The notes under the pieces were generated by a model. It ran no database searches. It saw only the letters and a list, made by a program, of their open reading frames with translations, and was not told where the DNA came from. Source: Aporrectodea caliginosa (taxonomy: Eukaryota > Annelida > Clitellata > Crassiclitellata > Lumbricidae). Taken from it: a DNA stretch of 64,000 nt. How positions within the stretch are numbered: the first letter of the stretch is position 1; the number at the start of each line of letters is the position of its first letter. The translations under genes and the position numbers were made by a program. The DNA lies in contig JACEVL010006447.1 in the NCBI GenBank assembly GCA_020284085.1, forward strand, positions 1,518,382 to 1,582,381, read 5' to 3'. Of this stretch, positions 34,677 through 46,889 are shown piece after piece.

Positions 34677-37600
34677 TTATAATCTAGATAAACAATCTGC
34701 TACAACATTTAATCGTCCTTTCTTATAATTAACTTCTACATCAAAAGTTTGCAGTGCTAAAGCCCAACGCACCAGTTTAGCAGACTTAGACATAGATTCA
34801 GTCAGATAAGTTAAAGGATTGTGATTTGTAAATATATGAACTTTAGATCCATTATTATTATCTCTTTCAACTTATTTAGAGCCCAAACAATAGCATAGGC
34901 TTCTTTCTCTACAGTTGCCCATCTCTTCTGAGTGTCAGTCAATTTCTGACTTATAAATGATACAGGGCGTTCTATTCCCTTATCATCCATCTGTGTTAAA
35001 ACAGCTCCTACTGCAAAATCACTACTATCACAGTACAAATTAAAAGGTTTTCCAACATCAAAAACATATAAAACAACTTTAGAGCGTACAGCATCTTTAA
35101 GTAAATTAAATGCCTGTTGATGTCTATCAGTCCAATCAATCTTATCTGGAACATGTTTGCTTGTCAAATCAGATAGAGGCTTCGCAATCTGTGCAAAATC
35201 TTTGATAAACTGTCTATAGTAACCAAAAATCCCAGCAATTGCTTAATTTGTTTCTTCGTTTCTGGGGTTTTCAAATTAATTAAACTTTCAATTCTATCTG
35301 GATTCATTTGAATCGTTCCAGAACCAACCACATGACCGATGAACTTTACCTCACTCTTACCAAAAATACATTTCTTTAAGTTCAGAGTAATGTTATGCAG
35401 TCTCATTTGCATTAAATATGCATCTAAATGCTGTAAATGAATCTTCCAGTCATCTGAATGCACAGCAATGTCATCTACATAGGGCTCAGCAAATTCATTT
35501 ATAGGCTGTAACAAAACATCTTTTACAATCGGCATTGGATATTTACAATCCACAGTGAACGAGTTAATGTATCTGTAGTCGCAGGCAAGTCTCAGAGAAC
35601 CGTCTTTCTTTTTAACAATTACCAGCGGACTTGCCATTCTGCTCGAAGATGGTTTTATAATGTTGGCTTGAAGCATTTCTTTAATTTGTCGTTCAACTTC
35701 TGCTCGATAGATGAGTGGAATTCGGTAAGCCATAAATTCTTTTTCACGAAATTCCGGTTTCAGTTCAATTTCATGCTCAACCAATGTACATAGTCCAGGC
35801 TTTTCAGAAAATCGATCAGAATATCTGTTCAGTACTTCCAGCAATTGTTTTTGTTGAGATAATGTTAAATGACTAATCTGTTCAGGATCAAGATTCAGTG
35901 AATTCTTTTCATCTTGCAAGTCATTCTTCGTCAACAACTCAACCACTGAACCAAAGTCTTCATCTTCTTCAACGATTAATCCACAACTCATTGCTCTTGT
36001 AATGTACTTTCTGATTTTATTTGCGTGAATTATCTTTCGACAATCGTCACCCATATCAATCAAATAAGAGTACTTGGACCTTCGTTGTATGACAGTACAT
36101 GGACCATGCCATCGTGAAATCAGTTTATTTGTTGACGTCGGATACAACACAATAACTTTTTCACCCGGTTCAAATTCTTTATGTTTCGCTCTTTTGTTGT
36201 ATTGATTCGTATACTGTAATTGCTTCTCTCGTGAATATGATTCTGCAAACAGTAATGCTTTTTCCATATTTGCTTTCATGTCTTTCAAGTACTTTTCTGG
36301 TTGGATTCCAATATGAGGTGGTAAATTAATTTCTCTTGTCCAACTTTCTTTTAGAATTGCCAATGGTCCACGCGGAATCTTTCCATACACCAACATATAA
36401 GGAGCAATTCCAGTAGTTGCATTCGGTACTTCTCGTAATGCCCACACTGTAAACGGAATTACTTTATGCCATTGCCTTGGATTGTCAACAATTACATGAT
36501 GGATCATTTTCTTGAATGTTTGATTCCATCTTTCTACTAATCCAGCTGCCTCTGGATGACCTGGCGTATCAAATCTTGGACTACACCCCATTAAATTCAG
36601 AAATTCTCTTGTCAGACTCGCAGTAAAATTTGTTCCTTGGTCACTTGTGATCACAGAAGGTACACCAACGTTCATGAACAACTCCATCAAAGCATCACAT
36701 ACAGCTTTTGCAGTTAATGATTTCAACAGAAACACTGTAGGCCATCTTGTGCAAGAATCGACAATACATAAACAGTACTTGTGACCTGCAGCAGATGCTG
36801 GCTCGATTGGTCCTACACAATCCACCGTAATTCTTCTAAACGCCACATCTTCTCTTGGAATTGGAGTGATAGGAACCCTGTCCATCACCAAACTTCTTGC
36901 CTTTAACTGACATTTCTCACATGATTTGCAAAATTTCACTATATCTCTTCTCATCTTTGGCCACGTAAAAGACAACTTTATTCGTTCTCTAGTTTTCTCT
37001 TCTCCAAGATGTCCTCCAAATACTGATTCGTGAGCCAACTCCATCACTTTCATTCGTCGCTCTTTTGGTAACACCAATTGATATATCGTTTGCTCTAATA
37101 TTCGATATCTCTTGTACAGTAAGCCATTTACCACGCAGAATTCAGATTCTTTATCTGGCGCTAAATTCCACCATGCTTTCAATGATTCATCTTGTCTCTG
37201 CTGTTCTTCGAATTTCCTTGCGTCTGCAATCTGCATCTGTTGTTCTTCATCTTTCTCATTTTCTTGAAACAAATCTGCTATCTCCACATCACATTCATTA
37301 TCCTCTTTCGTTTCATTTAGATTACCATTCTTGCATGCAGCCATCTCTTGTTCACTCATTTCTGCTGTTATACCGTCTTGTATTAAACTTTGTTGATCAT
37401 CACTTTCGTTTTCCTCTTCACTTGAACTTTCAGTTTCACTTTCCTCTTCGACATCTACCACTTTCTTTCGCTGACTCTGCAATCTCGTCGTTACATTCGC
37501 TTGCACATCTCCTTGTATCATTTTCACTTGTGGCACGGCTTTAAGTTCTGCAATGATTTCTGGATGCAACAAGAATCTTTCTGTGCTTCCCATTTTTGCA

Positions 37601-39960
37601 ATACTAGCACACATCAATGTCACATAAGGTGTAAGTGAACATTTGACTTTATGCGGAATTACCTCTTCTTCCACATCGTTACAACACAGCCTTACATCAA
37701 CTTTCACCAACTTTGCAGGAATGGCATCTCCTGCCACGCATTGTAAGTTCACTTTTCCAATCTGCTCCACCTTCATGCCTTCCAGTAATTCTTCACTAAT
37801 CACCGGAACCTCTGCTCCAGAATCAATCAGTGCTTTTACTTTTATTGGTTCTTTTCCTGCTGTTCCACGAATTTCTACCTCGACGTACTGCAATACCACT
37901 TTCTTCAATGTTGTACTTTCATCTCTTCCAGCCATTTCTTTCTGCATTCCATTGTGCAATAGAATTTCTTTCTGAATATCAGGTGAAAGGTGACATTTCA
38001 TCACTGACTTTACTTCAGTTTCATTGTTCTGATGTTCTGTGGCTTGACTTTCAGAATTATCAACCACTTGAATTCGATTCACCCTCGAATGTTCTTGTTT
38101 TCCATAATTTGAGGTTGTAACAGGAACTGGACAGAATTTCATCAAATGCCTGTCTGATCCACAGTTATGACAACGTTTCACCACTGCACCTCGTTGTTCG
38201 ATGCTTTCTTTTCTCTTATATGGAGTAAACGATGCATTGCCTTCTCTCGCGACAAACCTTGGTGGTGATTTGTTATATACCTGACGTTGTCTGGTCATCA
38301 TCGACTCTCTATTCTCATGAACAACCGGAGAATTTGGTTTCACTTCTGCACCTCTGAACTGATTTCCTGTTTCTTGATTGCTCTTCCAATGAAAACCAAA
38401 ATTTGGAGTGAACTGTTGATTTCTTTTTACATTGGGTACAAAATCAAAACTTGTCTTATTCGGAATTGCCAAACCAATTCGATTATTAACATGAATGTCC
38501 GCTAGGTCTGCCACAACACTAGCTTCGTAACAATCAGTTCCTTCCTTCGACAATACAAACTGTAGTGGACCTGGTGGTAGTGATTCTTTCAACTTATCCG
38601 CCACTAATAAATCAAACAGCTTCTCAAAATTCTTTTCCACTTTGCGACTTTTCACATAATAGTTCAGCAAGTTCTTCAGCCTAGCTGTAAACATTGTATA
38701 CGTTTCTTCAGCTGTCTTCTTCGCATCAATAAACTTCGATCTGTACTCTCTCGGTGTCAACTTGAATTCTTTTAACAAGTGCTGTTTCACGACTTGATAA
38801 TCGTCTAAATCATCGAATGACAATCTGTTTAGAACAGTTCTAGCTTTCGGAGTCATCAATGGCAATAGTAACTTCACCCAGAATTGTTCTTGCACGTTGA
38901 AACTACGAAACGCATTCTCAACCGTTTCGAAATATAATGGCACCTCCATCATATCGTTTGGCATTTTAGGTAACACGTGTTTCATGGCATCACCAATTTT
39001 CTTTATTTTCGAAACCATCGTTTCACTTTCTTCCTGTTTCCTTTTCTGTTCTTCTCGTTCTTCTTCTCTTCTTTGCTCTTGAGCTTCTCTATTTCGCTTC
39101 TCCTCTTTGAGTTGTGCTTCTTTTAATGCTATTTTTTGTTGTTCCAACTTTAAACGTTCTTGTCTTTCCGCTTCCGCCTTCTCCATGCTTTCTTTCTGTA
39201 ATTTCAGTTCTTCTTGTCTAACCTGTTCTGCTCGCTCCAACTCTGAAATTCGCACTTTTTCCTTTTCTTCTTCACGTAGTCTCTTCTCTTCAATCTGTTG
39301 CTGACGTATCTCTTCGTCACTTTTCCGCGCCTTTTCAAATTCAATCATCTGCTCTAATCTTCTCCTTTCAGCATCTTCTCTATCTTTTCTCAATTGCTCT
39401 AATTGAATTTCAAATTGCTGCCTTTGCAATTCTTCTTTCTCTCTTTGAAGACGTAATTCTTCCTGTCGTGCATTTTCTGCTTTCTCTTCTTTTTCTCTCT
39501 GAAGACGTTCTGCCTTCTCTTCCTTTTCTCTCTGAAGACGTTCTGCCTTCTCTTCCTTTTCTCTCTGAAGACGTAATTCTTCCTGTCGCATTTCTTTCTC
39601 TTCTTGTCTCCGTTTCTCCTCTTTCTCTTTCTCTTCTTGTCTTCGTATCTCCTCTCTTTCTTTCTCTTCTTGTCTTCGTTTCTCCTCTCTTTCTTCTTTC
39701 ATCATCATCCACTGCATCATCATCTCCATAGACATAAGTCCAGGCGGTTTTTCAATAACCTTTTCCACAACACCGCCGACAGCACCTTCTTCTTCTGCTT
39801 CTTCCTTAAGCCAGACTTCAGCTAGCGCTTCTAACATGTCCTCACGTGACATATCTTTCAGTTTCTCTTCTTCAAAACCAGCCTTCAACAAGCGCTGTTT
39901 TAATCTTTCAGAAGACATCTTCTTCAGTTCTGCTTGTTTTTTGACACTTAATTTCTCCAT
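34677..39960 (-). CDS. Gag-Pol polyprotein of Gmr1-like element (two frameshifts, RT deletion)
   Basis: One frame from ATG at 39960 carries Gag and most of Pol (1598 codons to 35164). Homology then continues in two other frames to a stop at 34677. Gag begins with a SAP-like helical stretch and a long charged coiled coil (about residues 75-330, EEKRRQEEKE type). A CCHC knuckle, CHNCGSDRHLMKFC, lies near residue 595. Protease ALIDSGAEVPVIS is near 710. Integrase has an HHCC zinc site (about 985-1020) and D, D-x35-E in VDCVGP, TSDQGTNF and LVERWN (1045-1143). RT starts near 1410 (SPLVIVKKKDGSLRL, EPYVDD), and RNase H has FNLYCDSSDFAVGAVLTQ. Between VLLQ and PINEFAEPYVDD (about 35504) some 75 residues, including the first catalytic Asp motif, are missing in frame. 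Shifts near 35230 and 34857 each fit one missing base in a homopolymer. Confidence 0.92.
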
Positions 39961-40126
39961 CTTACTTCTTTACTTCAGTGCTGTCCTTTCTGGAAAACAC
40001 GAGTTTTCTTTTGTGTTTGAAGTATTGGGGATTGTTCTTTGTTTGATAACAACCAACTTTTATACCTTTGTCGTTGAGGCTTTCGTTGTCGTCAATTTAC
40101 CAATGATTTGAATGCGTATTCACCAG

Positions 40127-40220
40127 TCGACGTTGTTTCGAATCCCAGACGTTGTTTCGAATCCCAGACGTTGTTTCGAATCCCAGACGTTGTTTCGAAT
40201 CCCAGACGTTGTTTCGAATT
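40127..40220 (-). repeat. 19-bp tandem repeat in retroelement 5' leader
   Basis: Nearly five copies of CAGACGTTGTTTCGAATCC between the primer-binding site and gag. Absent elsewhere in the window. Confidence 0.9.
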
Positions 40221-40238
40221 CCACCGCTGCTGCCACCA
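40221..40238 (-). other. Primer-binding site, tRNA-Leu-like
   Basis: Sense strand TGGTGGCAGCAGCGGTGG, four bases from the 5' LTR. TGG plus the next bases complement a CCA-ended tRNA. The first ten bases, and after an extra AGC the rest, resemble the acceptor/T-arm end of animal tRNA-Leu (AAG/UAG type). The tRNA identity rests on recalled tRNA ends and is tentative. Confidence 0.55.
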
Positions 40239-40242
40239 AATA

Positions 40243-40661
40243 TGTCACCAACTCTTTTCTTTCTTAGTTGTGACCTACCTCAAGAACTTTCCTTATCTCT
40301 ACATATAAATTGCTCAACGTCTTCTAACTGTTTAAGAATTAAATTGACACAGTTCTTTGAATGTTTCTTCTTACTTCAAACACAGTTTAATAACAACAAC
40401 TCAACTCTTGCCTTAAAACAACCGTACTACACTGTATTGTTCAAATTCACTGTCATCAGCAGTTTCTAAGTTTGGCGCGCTAACTGCACGTGTAGAGAAT
40501 CTATCGTCAGCCAAAGTTTAGGCTACTTTAGGCCAAGCGCCCACGAGCCGACAGCGCAACTAAGGCCTAAAACTAAAACGCTTAACAATCGAATACACAT
40601 TATATATATATCAACCCAAGGAACACCTGTGCTCATTATATATGCAAAACATTAGTTCACA
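40243..40661 (-). repeat. 5' LTR of the Gmr1-like element
   Basis: 419 bp. Sense start TGTGAACTAATGTTTTGC, with an early TATATAA-like box (GCATATATAATGAGC); ends GGTGACA. Confidence 0.93.
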
Positions 40662-40666
40662 AGTAT

Positions 40667-40800
40667 GATTACAATTCGTAGTATAAACGCGGATGATCAC
40701 AAGTTATTACAGGAGTCGAATTTAACTGTTTGGCAGCCATGCAAGGCGCCCATCACATCCTTCAGCTCATTTTACCAATATGAAACACACTCTAAGACTA
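40667..40800 (-). mobile_element. SINE-like family S3, copy 2
   Basis: Minus strand: AAAATGAGCTGAAGGATGTG, ATGGGCGCCTTGCATGGCTG, AGTTAAATTCGACTCCTGTA, ATAACTTGTGATCATC. The Gmr1-like element is inserted at its 3' end. Confidence 0.55.
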
Positions 40801-41635
40801 TGTGCCACCAAATATAAGACTGACTGCCAGATATTGTTTCAATCATCGACTTATATGTGCGCTATTGAAACGGAGATTATTCGTTGAGGTGATAAAACAC
40901 AGGGCCATATTAAAGAAATCAAATCGGAAAGGTCGGTACCACATGAAACAATTCCAGAAAATGTTCAACATGAAAAGTAGAACGGAGTTTTGGACTAAAT
41001 CTTCCCGCAACACCATTGAGGGGCTCCTGGGGGCGCTAGTTAGCGTCCGTTAAAATGGAAGTTGGCTCTATATAGCATATAGCTATATGGCATTAGAAAA
41101 TAAATTGATAAGAATATGCACAGAGATAAGGAGACGAATAAAAACGTTAGACAAAGGCAAAGGAGGGGAAAACGAAATCTAGACGAGTAACTGCAAGAGA
41201 AGTAAGAAAACTAGGAGATAGAGAATTGGAGATGACCATAAGATAGTGAATGACGGAAGAGAAATAAAGGCAGAGGATGGGAAATACGGACGAGATAATG
41301 AACTCATTTATCCGATTAATTTGAAGTGCCATTGATTGATGAGAATATGGTAAAGCCAAGAGACATAAACAGCAGCATAAACAACAACAGCAATAACAGA
41401 CTCCGTATTAAACCATTCAGAGAACTTTTTCCTCCCAAATTCTGTCTTTGTCTTTAGATGCGGAGCAGAGACAGCAGCTAAGTGACAACGCTCTTGGCTA
41501 ATGCATGTATTCACAGAAACGCAAGAGCAAAGACCATCTTACTGTCGCACGAAACCCAACATACTCCACCACTCTTGTTGCATTCTCTCTCATTCTCTCG
41601 TTCTCTATCTATGTAATTGTGTCTCTCCTCCAGGT

Positions 41636-41668
<33 letters not shown>

Positions 41669-41687
41669 GTCTGTCTGTCTCTGTCTC

Positions 41688-41730
<43 letters not shown>

Positions 41731-42545
41731 GATAATGTCAGAAACCCATAAATACAAATGATGCATACAAACACAAGATAGACTACAGTAAAGGCACGGC
41801 CCCCGCATTTCCCCCTTAGCGCATTATAACCTCAGGTTGTTGTTAGCCATTATAATGATATTGTTTGTAAAATTATATTCAGCCGTTGGCAGACTCGCAA
41901 AGAAGGGAAGAGCTTAATACAGGCAGACCAATATATATGGAAGGAACGTTTGTCAACAGTACCTGATGTCGCAATATGAGTTGTTTTATTAGGATGGAGA
42001 GGCAGATACAAAGTTGTAAACCAACGAACAAACGGACTTGTTTACAGTTCCTTCTGAATTGACATGATCCTCCTCCAAAGAAGGTTCTCGAAATTTGGTC
42101 CAGTTGTCAAAGTCTGGCAATTAACTTTTCCTCTACCATATACGCTGAAGCGTGGGTGGATGGATGGATCATGGAAGAATAGGCGGATGGATGGATGGAT
42201 GAATGGATGGATGGATGGACTTAAGGACGGATGTAAGATAACCATGCATGGAAAAATAGGTGAATAAATGACGATGGACAGATACCCTGAAGGATGGATA
42301 TGTGCTATAGACGGGTAGAATTGATGATAGCTAGACGGACAGGCAGACAGACATGTCCGGCTGGTAGGATGTGGTGTTGACTGGCGACACTGAGGGCGGG
42401 GTTTGGGGGGGGAGTTGGACCTGATGCTTGCGCAATACTCTGGAATTCTGGGCAGACGACGGTGACAGCGGATTCCAGCAGCGGCTCTAAACATCGCTCA
42501 GTCTTCGCCAGCAGACCAAATCTAATTGACCGATTTGTCATCGCA
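40801..42545. other. Intergenic with microsatellites
   Basis: (CT)n/(CTGT)n at 41634-41732 and (GGAT)n-like DNA at 42155-42220. Frames over these are low complexity. No gene seen. Confidence 0.45.
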
Positions 42546-42555
42546 CACTCTCTCT

Positions 42556-42592
42556 AACACTAATACACACACACACACACGCACACACACAC

Positions 42593-42637
<45 letters not shown>

Positions 42638-42793
42638 CACACACACACAGATACACACACACACACACTAACATACATTATGTTGTGCCTATATAAATAC
42701 ACATTATATATAATTATATATATAGCGAATATATAAAATGCTATGTATGTTATAGGCCTACATTCAACATATTTGCCACAATACATTACCACA

Positions 42794-42845
<52 letters not shown>
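42556..42845. repeat. (CA)n and (TA)n microsatellites
   Basis: (CA)n at about 42562-42672 with CACGCA and TACACA interruptions, and (TA)n at 42795-42841. Confidence 0.92.
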
Positions 42846-44370
42846 AATTACGGTGCATCCCTACATGTACTGTATATAAACTGTCTTTTCTTATATCTTT
42901 TTAAAATTAAAAGTAATATATTTAAATGAATAAAAATTACTCTGGAATTCTACTTATATTAATGGATGCAACGACAAATGCTTATAATATAGATGGATGG
43001 AATGACAGTGGGAGGGTAGCCTACAAATGGTTTTCCGGTTGGTTCGTTTGTCTGTCCAGCAAAAGCAGATTAATTGGATTTCTATTGAAATTTTCTTTCG
43101 ATTAATCCCAAATTTAGGGTCACCTGGTATCGCTTCAGTGCCCCATAGTGACGGGATCGGGTTCTTCCTCCCCTGCAGCGCTCGGACCAACCATCGGTCC
43201 ATCGGCCATCGGTCGGCCATCGGTCCATCGGTCGGTCGGTCGTCTGCTCCCTGCGGATCGGATGGACCGGATGGATGCGTCGTTCATTTCTGGGAAAACT
43301 CACAATGCACCGGAAGTAGTTCGTACAAATAAACTGGTCGGACGACGGTGTCATCTAGCTGACCAATGCGATTGCTCACAATTACTATTTGCTTAAGATG
43401 TTTCCATCTGCTCTGCTGAGACAGCAACCGATGCAACAACTCTGCTTAGGTTAATTATTTGCAGGGAAGTTAATTCATGAACTCTGTCGACAGCGGAGTT
43501 GAATTTTGTTTGCGTTATTGCTTTAAAAAATAAGTGTTAGCTTTTGGAGTCGAACAATTTCTATTACTATTACGAGAGAGACGCCTGCATACGATGTTTC
43601 TTGAATTTTGGATCATCTTGATAGTCGAGGTCACCGTCTATGTATGTTAATAAGGACTTCTATCGTTCACCGTGTAGGGCCTACTGTAATCGTAATCATA
43701 GAGGTAGCCTTATCTAGGTTTTAGCACTCCGCTGATGTAGGGCGTCTGCAAAGAGGGATGAGGGACAGAGGTCCAACCTAGTCAATCTTTAGTGACAGTC
43801 TTCATGAACGAGCCAGAAACTTTAGTAGGCCCTACTTCTTGTCAAAGGCTGCTATTATAGAGCATTTCAAGCTGAAAGTAGTAGACCTACCAGACAACAG
43901 TAGTGAGCCACCTATTATATTTAAGCAATTTACTAAACTACGTAATTTACTAGAACTCGTTTAAATCAAAGTTTTCATAAACTAAAATGAATTTTTAATT
44001 TTAAATATCTCTGCCAAGATAGAAAGCATCAAATCAAATATTTCAAATGTTTTTGCAATCGAGGCAATATATTTTTATAAACAACTAGCTGATCATATTC
44101 ACAGAAATGTGAACTAAACTTTATTATTCTGCAAGTTCTGAATATTTCGGAGACACTGCATTATGCTGCTTATGCATTATGCAGTTTCCTAACATCTTAC
44201 GAAATCTAATTCATAAAGCAATAATAATGAAAGACTTTTCCAAAAGAGATCACAATGCAAGGAAAGGTCATCTCAATTTATGATCGCAATGGATTAATAT
44301 ATGGTAGCGCAACGAGTATTCCTCTTTCTCTACAGGTGCAGAATGCTTTAATAACAGACAAAAATACCTA
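42846..44370. other. Intergenic, nothing recognised
   Basis: A short run of (CCATCGGT)-like repeats at 43190-43235. Otherwise no supported feature. Confidence 0.3.
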
Positions 44371-44724
44371 CTTCTAAGATTGTGCAGCACTGTTGAGACA
44401 TCTATGTTTTAATTAATGAGTTTATTAATTCAGCACGTAATACTAGTAGCTTATGCTGCCAGGCTATCCATAATGGATCCGATACAGTATCGCCCCTGAA
44501 GAATGGGCTTCAATAGCATTGTGTAAACAGCTTACAGCGTCCAACGCAATATCTCACTTATCGACAATAAACAAAATCCGTAATCGGAAATGTCGATTTC
44601 CAATCTAGGTAAGTAAGTAAGAATATCCGGTACTTGTCGGTTTCACGACCCCCAAAATTCTTCATATATTACCTCATTTAAAATTCTTCATATTCTACGA
44701 AACAGTGCTGCACAATCTTAGAAG
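44371..44724. repeat. 24-bp perfect inverted repeat
   Basis: CTTCTAAGATTGTGCAGCAC with TGTT (44371-44394) is exactly inverted at 44701-44724. It overlaps the left part of the MITE at 44622-45053. Confidence 0.8.
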
Positions 44725-45053
44725 TTTAATTTTAGGTTACGTCAGAGCTTATCCATTACGTCATAAACCTGAACGAACACTACGAAACGGAAGTGTAAAT
44801 ATCGACACTAACCCTAACCCTGACCCTACCCTTACCGACCCTCACGGCGCGTAAAAACGAGGCATAACCTCAACGTAACCGATATGGACTATAAAACTTG
44901 AAGTCGTGAGGGTCGGTTAGGGTCAGGGTTAGGGTTAGTCTCGTCATTAGAAGACAGATATTAACTGTCGCGAACACATTCCTGTAGGTCTACAGGGTTA
45001 TAATTAAAAGATCTTTTTGGTGGTCGTGAAACCGACAAGTATACCGAATATCC
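44622..45053. mobile_element. Palindromic MITE with telomere-like inner arms
   Basis: Ends AATATCCGGTACTTGTCGG... and the complement of ...CCGACAAGTATACCGAATATCC share CTTGTCGGTTTCACGACC. Inside, 44807-44845 and 44906-44939 form a second inverted pair built of CTAACCCTAACCCT / AGGGTTAGGGTTAG. No coding. TSD unresolved. Confidence 0.7.
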
Positions 45054-45269
45054 TTTAATAAACCAATTTCTAACTCATGTTGGGGTACAATATATACTCG
45101 CATATATCTATTAGAAAGACAGTCTATTCTGATCAGACCTTAGGCCTATATATATCATCCAAAGTAATGAAAGTTTTACGTATCAAATTATCTGCGGGAG
45201 AAATGATAGTCATGAGCCTGAAGGCAGAGGGAATATTTAGAAGTTTTAATAAGTGGAAGCAAATCATGT

Positions 45270-45882
45270 AACGCATCAAGGATCTTCAAAGGCGTGAATC
45301 TGTCTTTATGCATAGCTGCTCAAAAGAAAGGGAACCAGGAAGAGGTGATAGCGGACCATGCGACGCATCAAGGCTTCAAACTTGTCAGGGTCACGCTGTC
45401 CCACGAAACCCCACCACGCAGGTGAGGCATAAAGCATTCTTGCCAGGTAGTGGGTGGACCACGTAGGTCATAGGCGACCAAACTTCGCAAAGCGTAAAAG
45501 GACTGGCGGTCCTGACAGCATAGTCGTTGGATGTGATTATCAAGTCATCAGAAATTGGTACTTCAAGATCACCATATTGGTAACCCTGGCTAGACCTGTC
45601 ACAGTGGTGGTGCCTGCATGGGGCGGTAAGGTGTCAAAGGCCCATCCTTGGGCGGTGAATTAACATTTTACTGGTTTTCTTTTGGTTCAGCTTCAGGTTA
45701 CAGTCAGCAGCCCATCGGGAGATATGGTCCAATTCTAAAGTCACGGATGCTCTATTTGAGGAAGGGATTAAAAGGTAGCAGTCATCTGCATATTTGAGAA
45801 GCCTGTTTGCAGGGACAGCTAGATTATGGCTGGATATTGCTGTGATGAAGTTCATGGGTCGAAAGCCTGATCCTTGAGCCAT
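45270..45882 (-). pseudogene. Non-LTR reverse transcriptase fragment
   Basis: Minus strand: NRLLKYADDCYLLIPSSNRA (RT active site YADD) and LELDHISRWAADCNLKLNQKK (45882-45634). In another frame ARMLYASPAWWGFVGQ and FEALMRRMVRYH (about 45430-45330) follow. This is the Jockey/CR1-type arrangement with 'LKYADDxYLL' and 'LLYASPAW' motifs. At least one frameshift; both ends missing. Confidence 0.82.
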
Positions 45883-46889
45883 ACTGGCATTTTATGTCAA
45901 TGTAAGTTGACATTTCCCCAATGCTGGTGACCAGCATTGTACGAAATATTAACGTTAGGTTAGCTCATAGCCCACTCGTTGCCCACGCAACATCTGTGAT
46001 CGTTTGGGCTTCTCACCTCAAAACGAAATTGGTTCGACATGGGTTACCCATCTCCCATAAGCCCATAGAAAGTCGATTCCTGATGGGCTTCGAATAGAGT
46101 GCCCAATGTTTATATAGGCCCACGTAAAACGTTCATTGCATCCATATGGATAGACTGGCAGGGTACCCTACCCTACTATAGTAGCCTATTACTTGCTGAA
46201 TTAATAAAAGAGCTTAATAAATGACAATGTCATTGACAAAACTAAATGTAATCTGGTTTTTCAGTGGAAAGCAGTCAAAGAATTCTTATCTTGCAGCTAA
46301 GTTCATTTTATTACTCTGATTCAGCAGTGAGACTGTAAAATAGTTGACGACGAAGGCAGCAGAGTTTGATGCTCCGCGGCTCGCCATGCCTTCGTGGTTT
46401 CCTGTGGTATTAGGACTGGCCATCTGGCGAATGAAACACTGACCTAGTGACTGAAGATGCATCCAATCAATATCACCTCTCTCGCCTTATCCATCAACCT
46501 TAAAAGTAACAGAGGAAAGAGGTAAGATAACGTAAGATAAGGCGAGCAAGAGAAAGTTAAGACTTAAGACAAGGTCAATTAGTTCACAATATTGCAGCTT
46601 AATAAGCTGCTTCAATGATAATATAAAGTGTCGTCTGGTGATGTAATCTGGTGTTTGAGGGAAGAACAGTCAAAGGAATATTGTTTTTACGAAAATCCAT
46701 TTGAGGTTGTAAGGATTCGTAAATGACAACAGAAGAAGAGTTATTGGAGAAAACTATAATTATTAACTGAGTGGGATTAGCATAGCATGGTGACTGGCGG
46801 AGGTTTATTTGCTTCCGACCTTACTGTAGGCCTACTATCGATATCTTTAAATTTACACGAGAACATTAATTGTAGGCATTCAAAATCTC
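45883..46889. other. Intergenic, nothing recognised
   Basis: No supported feature. Confidence 0.3.

Larger units (their letters stand above)
34126..40666 (-). mobile_element. Gmr1-like Ty3/gypsy LTR retrotransposon
   Basis: A near full-length minus-strand element of about 6.5 kb: LTRs at 34131-34561 and 40243-40661, both TGT...ACA, flanked by the 5-bp duplication AGTAT (34126-34130, 40662-40666). In sense order: 5' LTR, primer-binding site, 19-bp repeats, gag-pol, polypurine tract, 3' LTR. Domain order in pol is protease, integrase, reverse transcriptase, RNase H. This is the order of the Gmr1 group (described in deuterostomes by Goodwin and Poulter), unlike the usual gypsy order with integrase last. 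Intact TSD and similar LTRs point to recent insertion, into the end of an S3 SINE on one side and next to an RLE-LINE tail on the other. RT is defective here. Confidence 0.93.

Noticed and set aside
34811..35167. Separate RNase H gene
   Set aside because: It is the continuation of the Gmr1-like Pol after a one-base frame change near 35230, not an independent gene.
37065..40111. Several + strand frames of 60-160 codons across the Gmr1-like element
   Set aside because: Antisense shadows of the strongly supported minus-strand gag-pol frame.
44807..44939. Chromosome end or true telomere
   Set aside because: Only two to three TTAGGG-type units per arm, inverted and inside a TIR element with sequence continuing on both sides.
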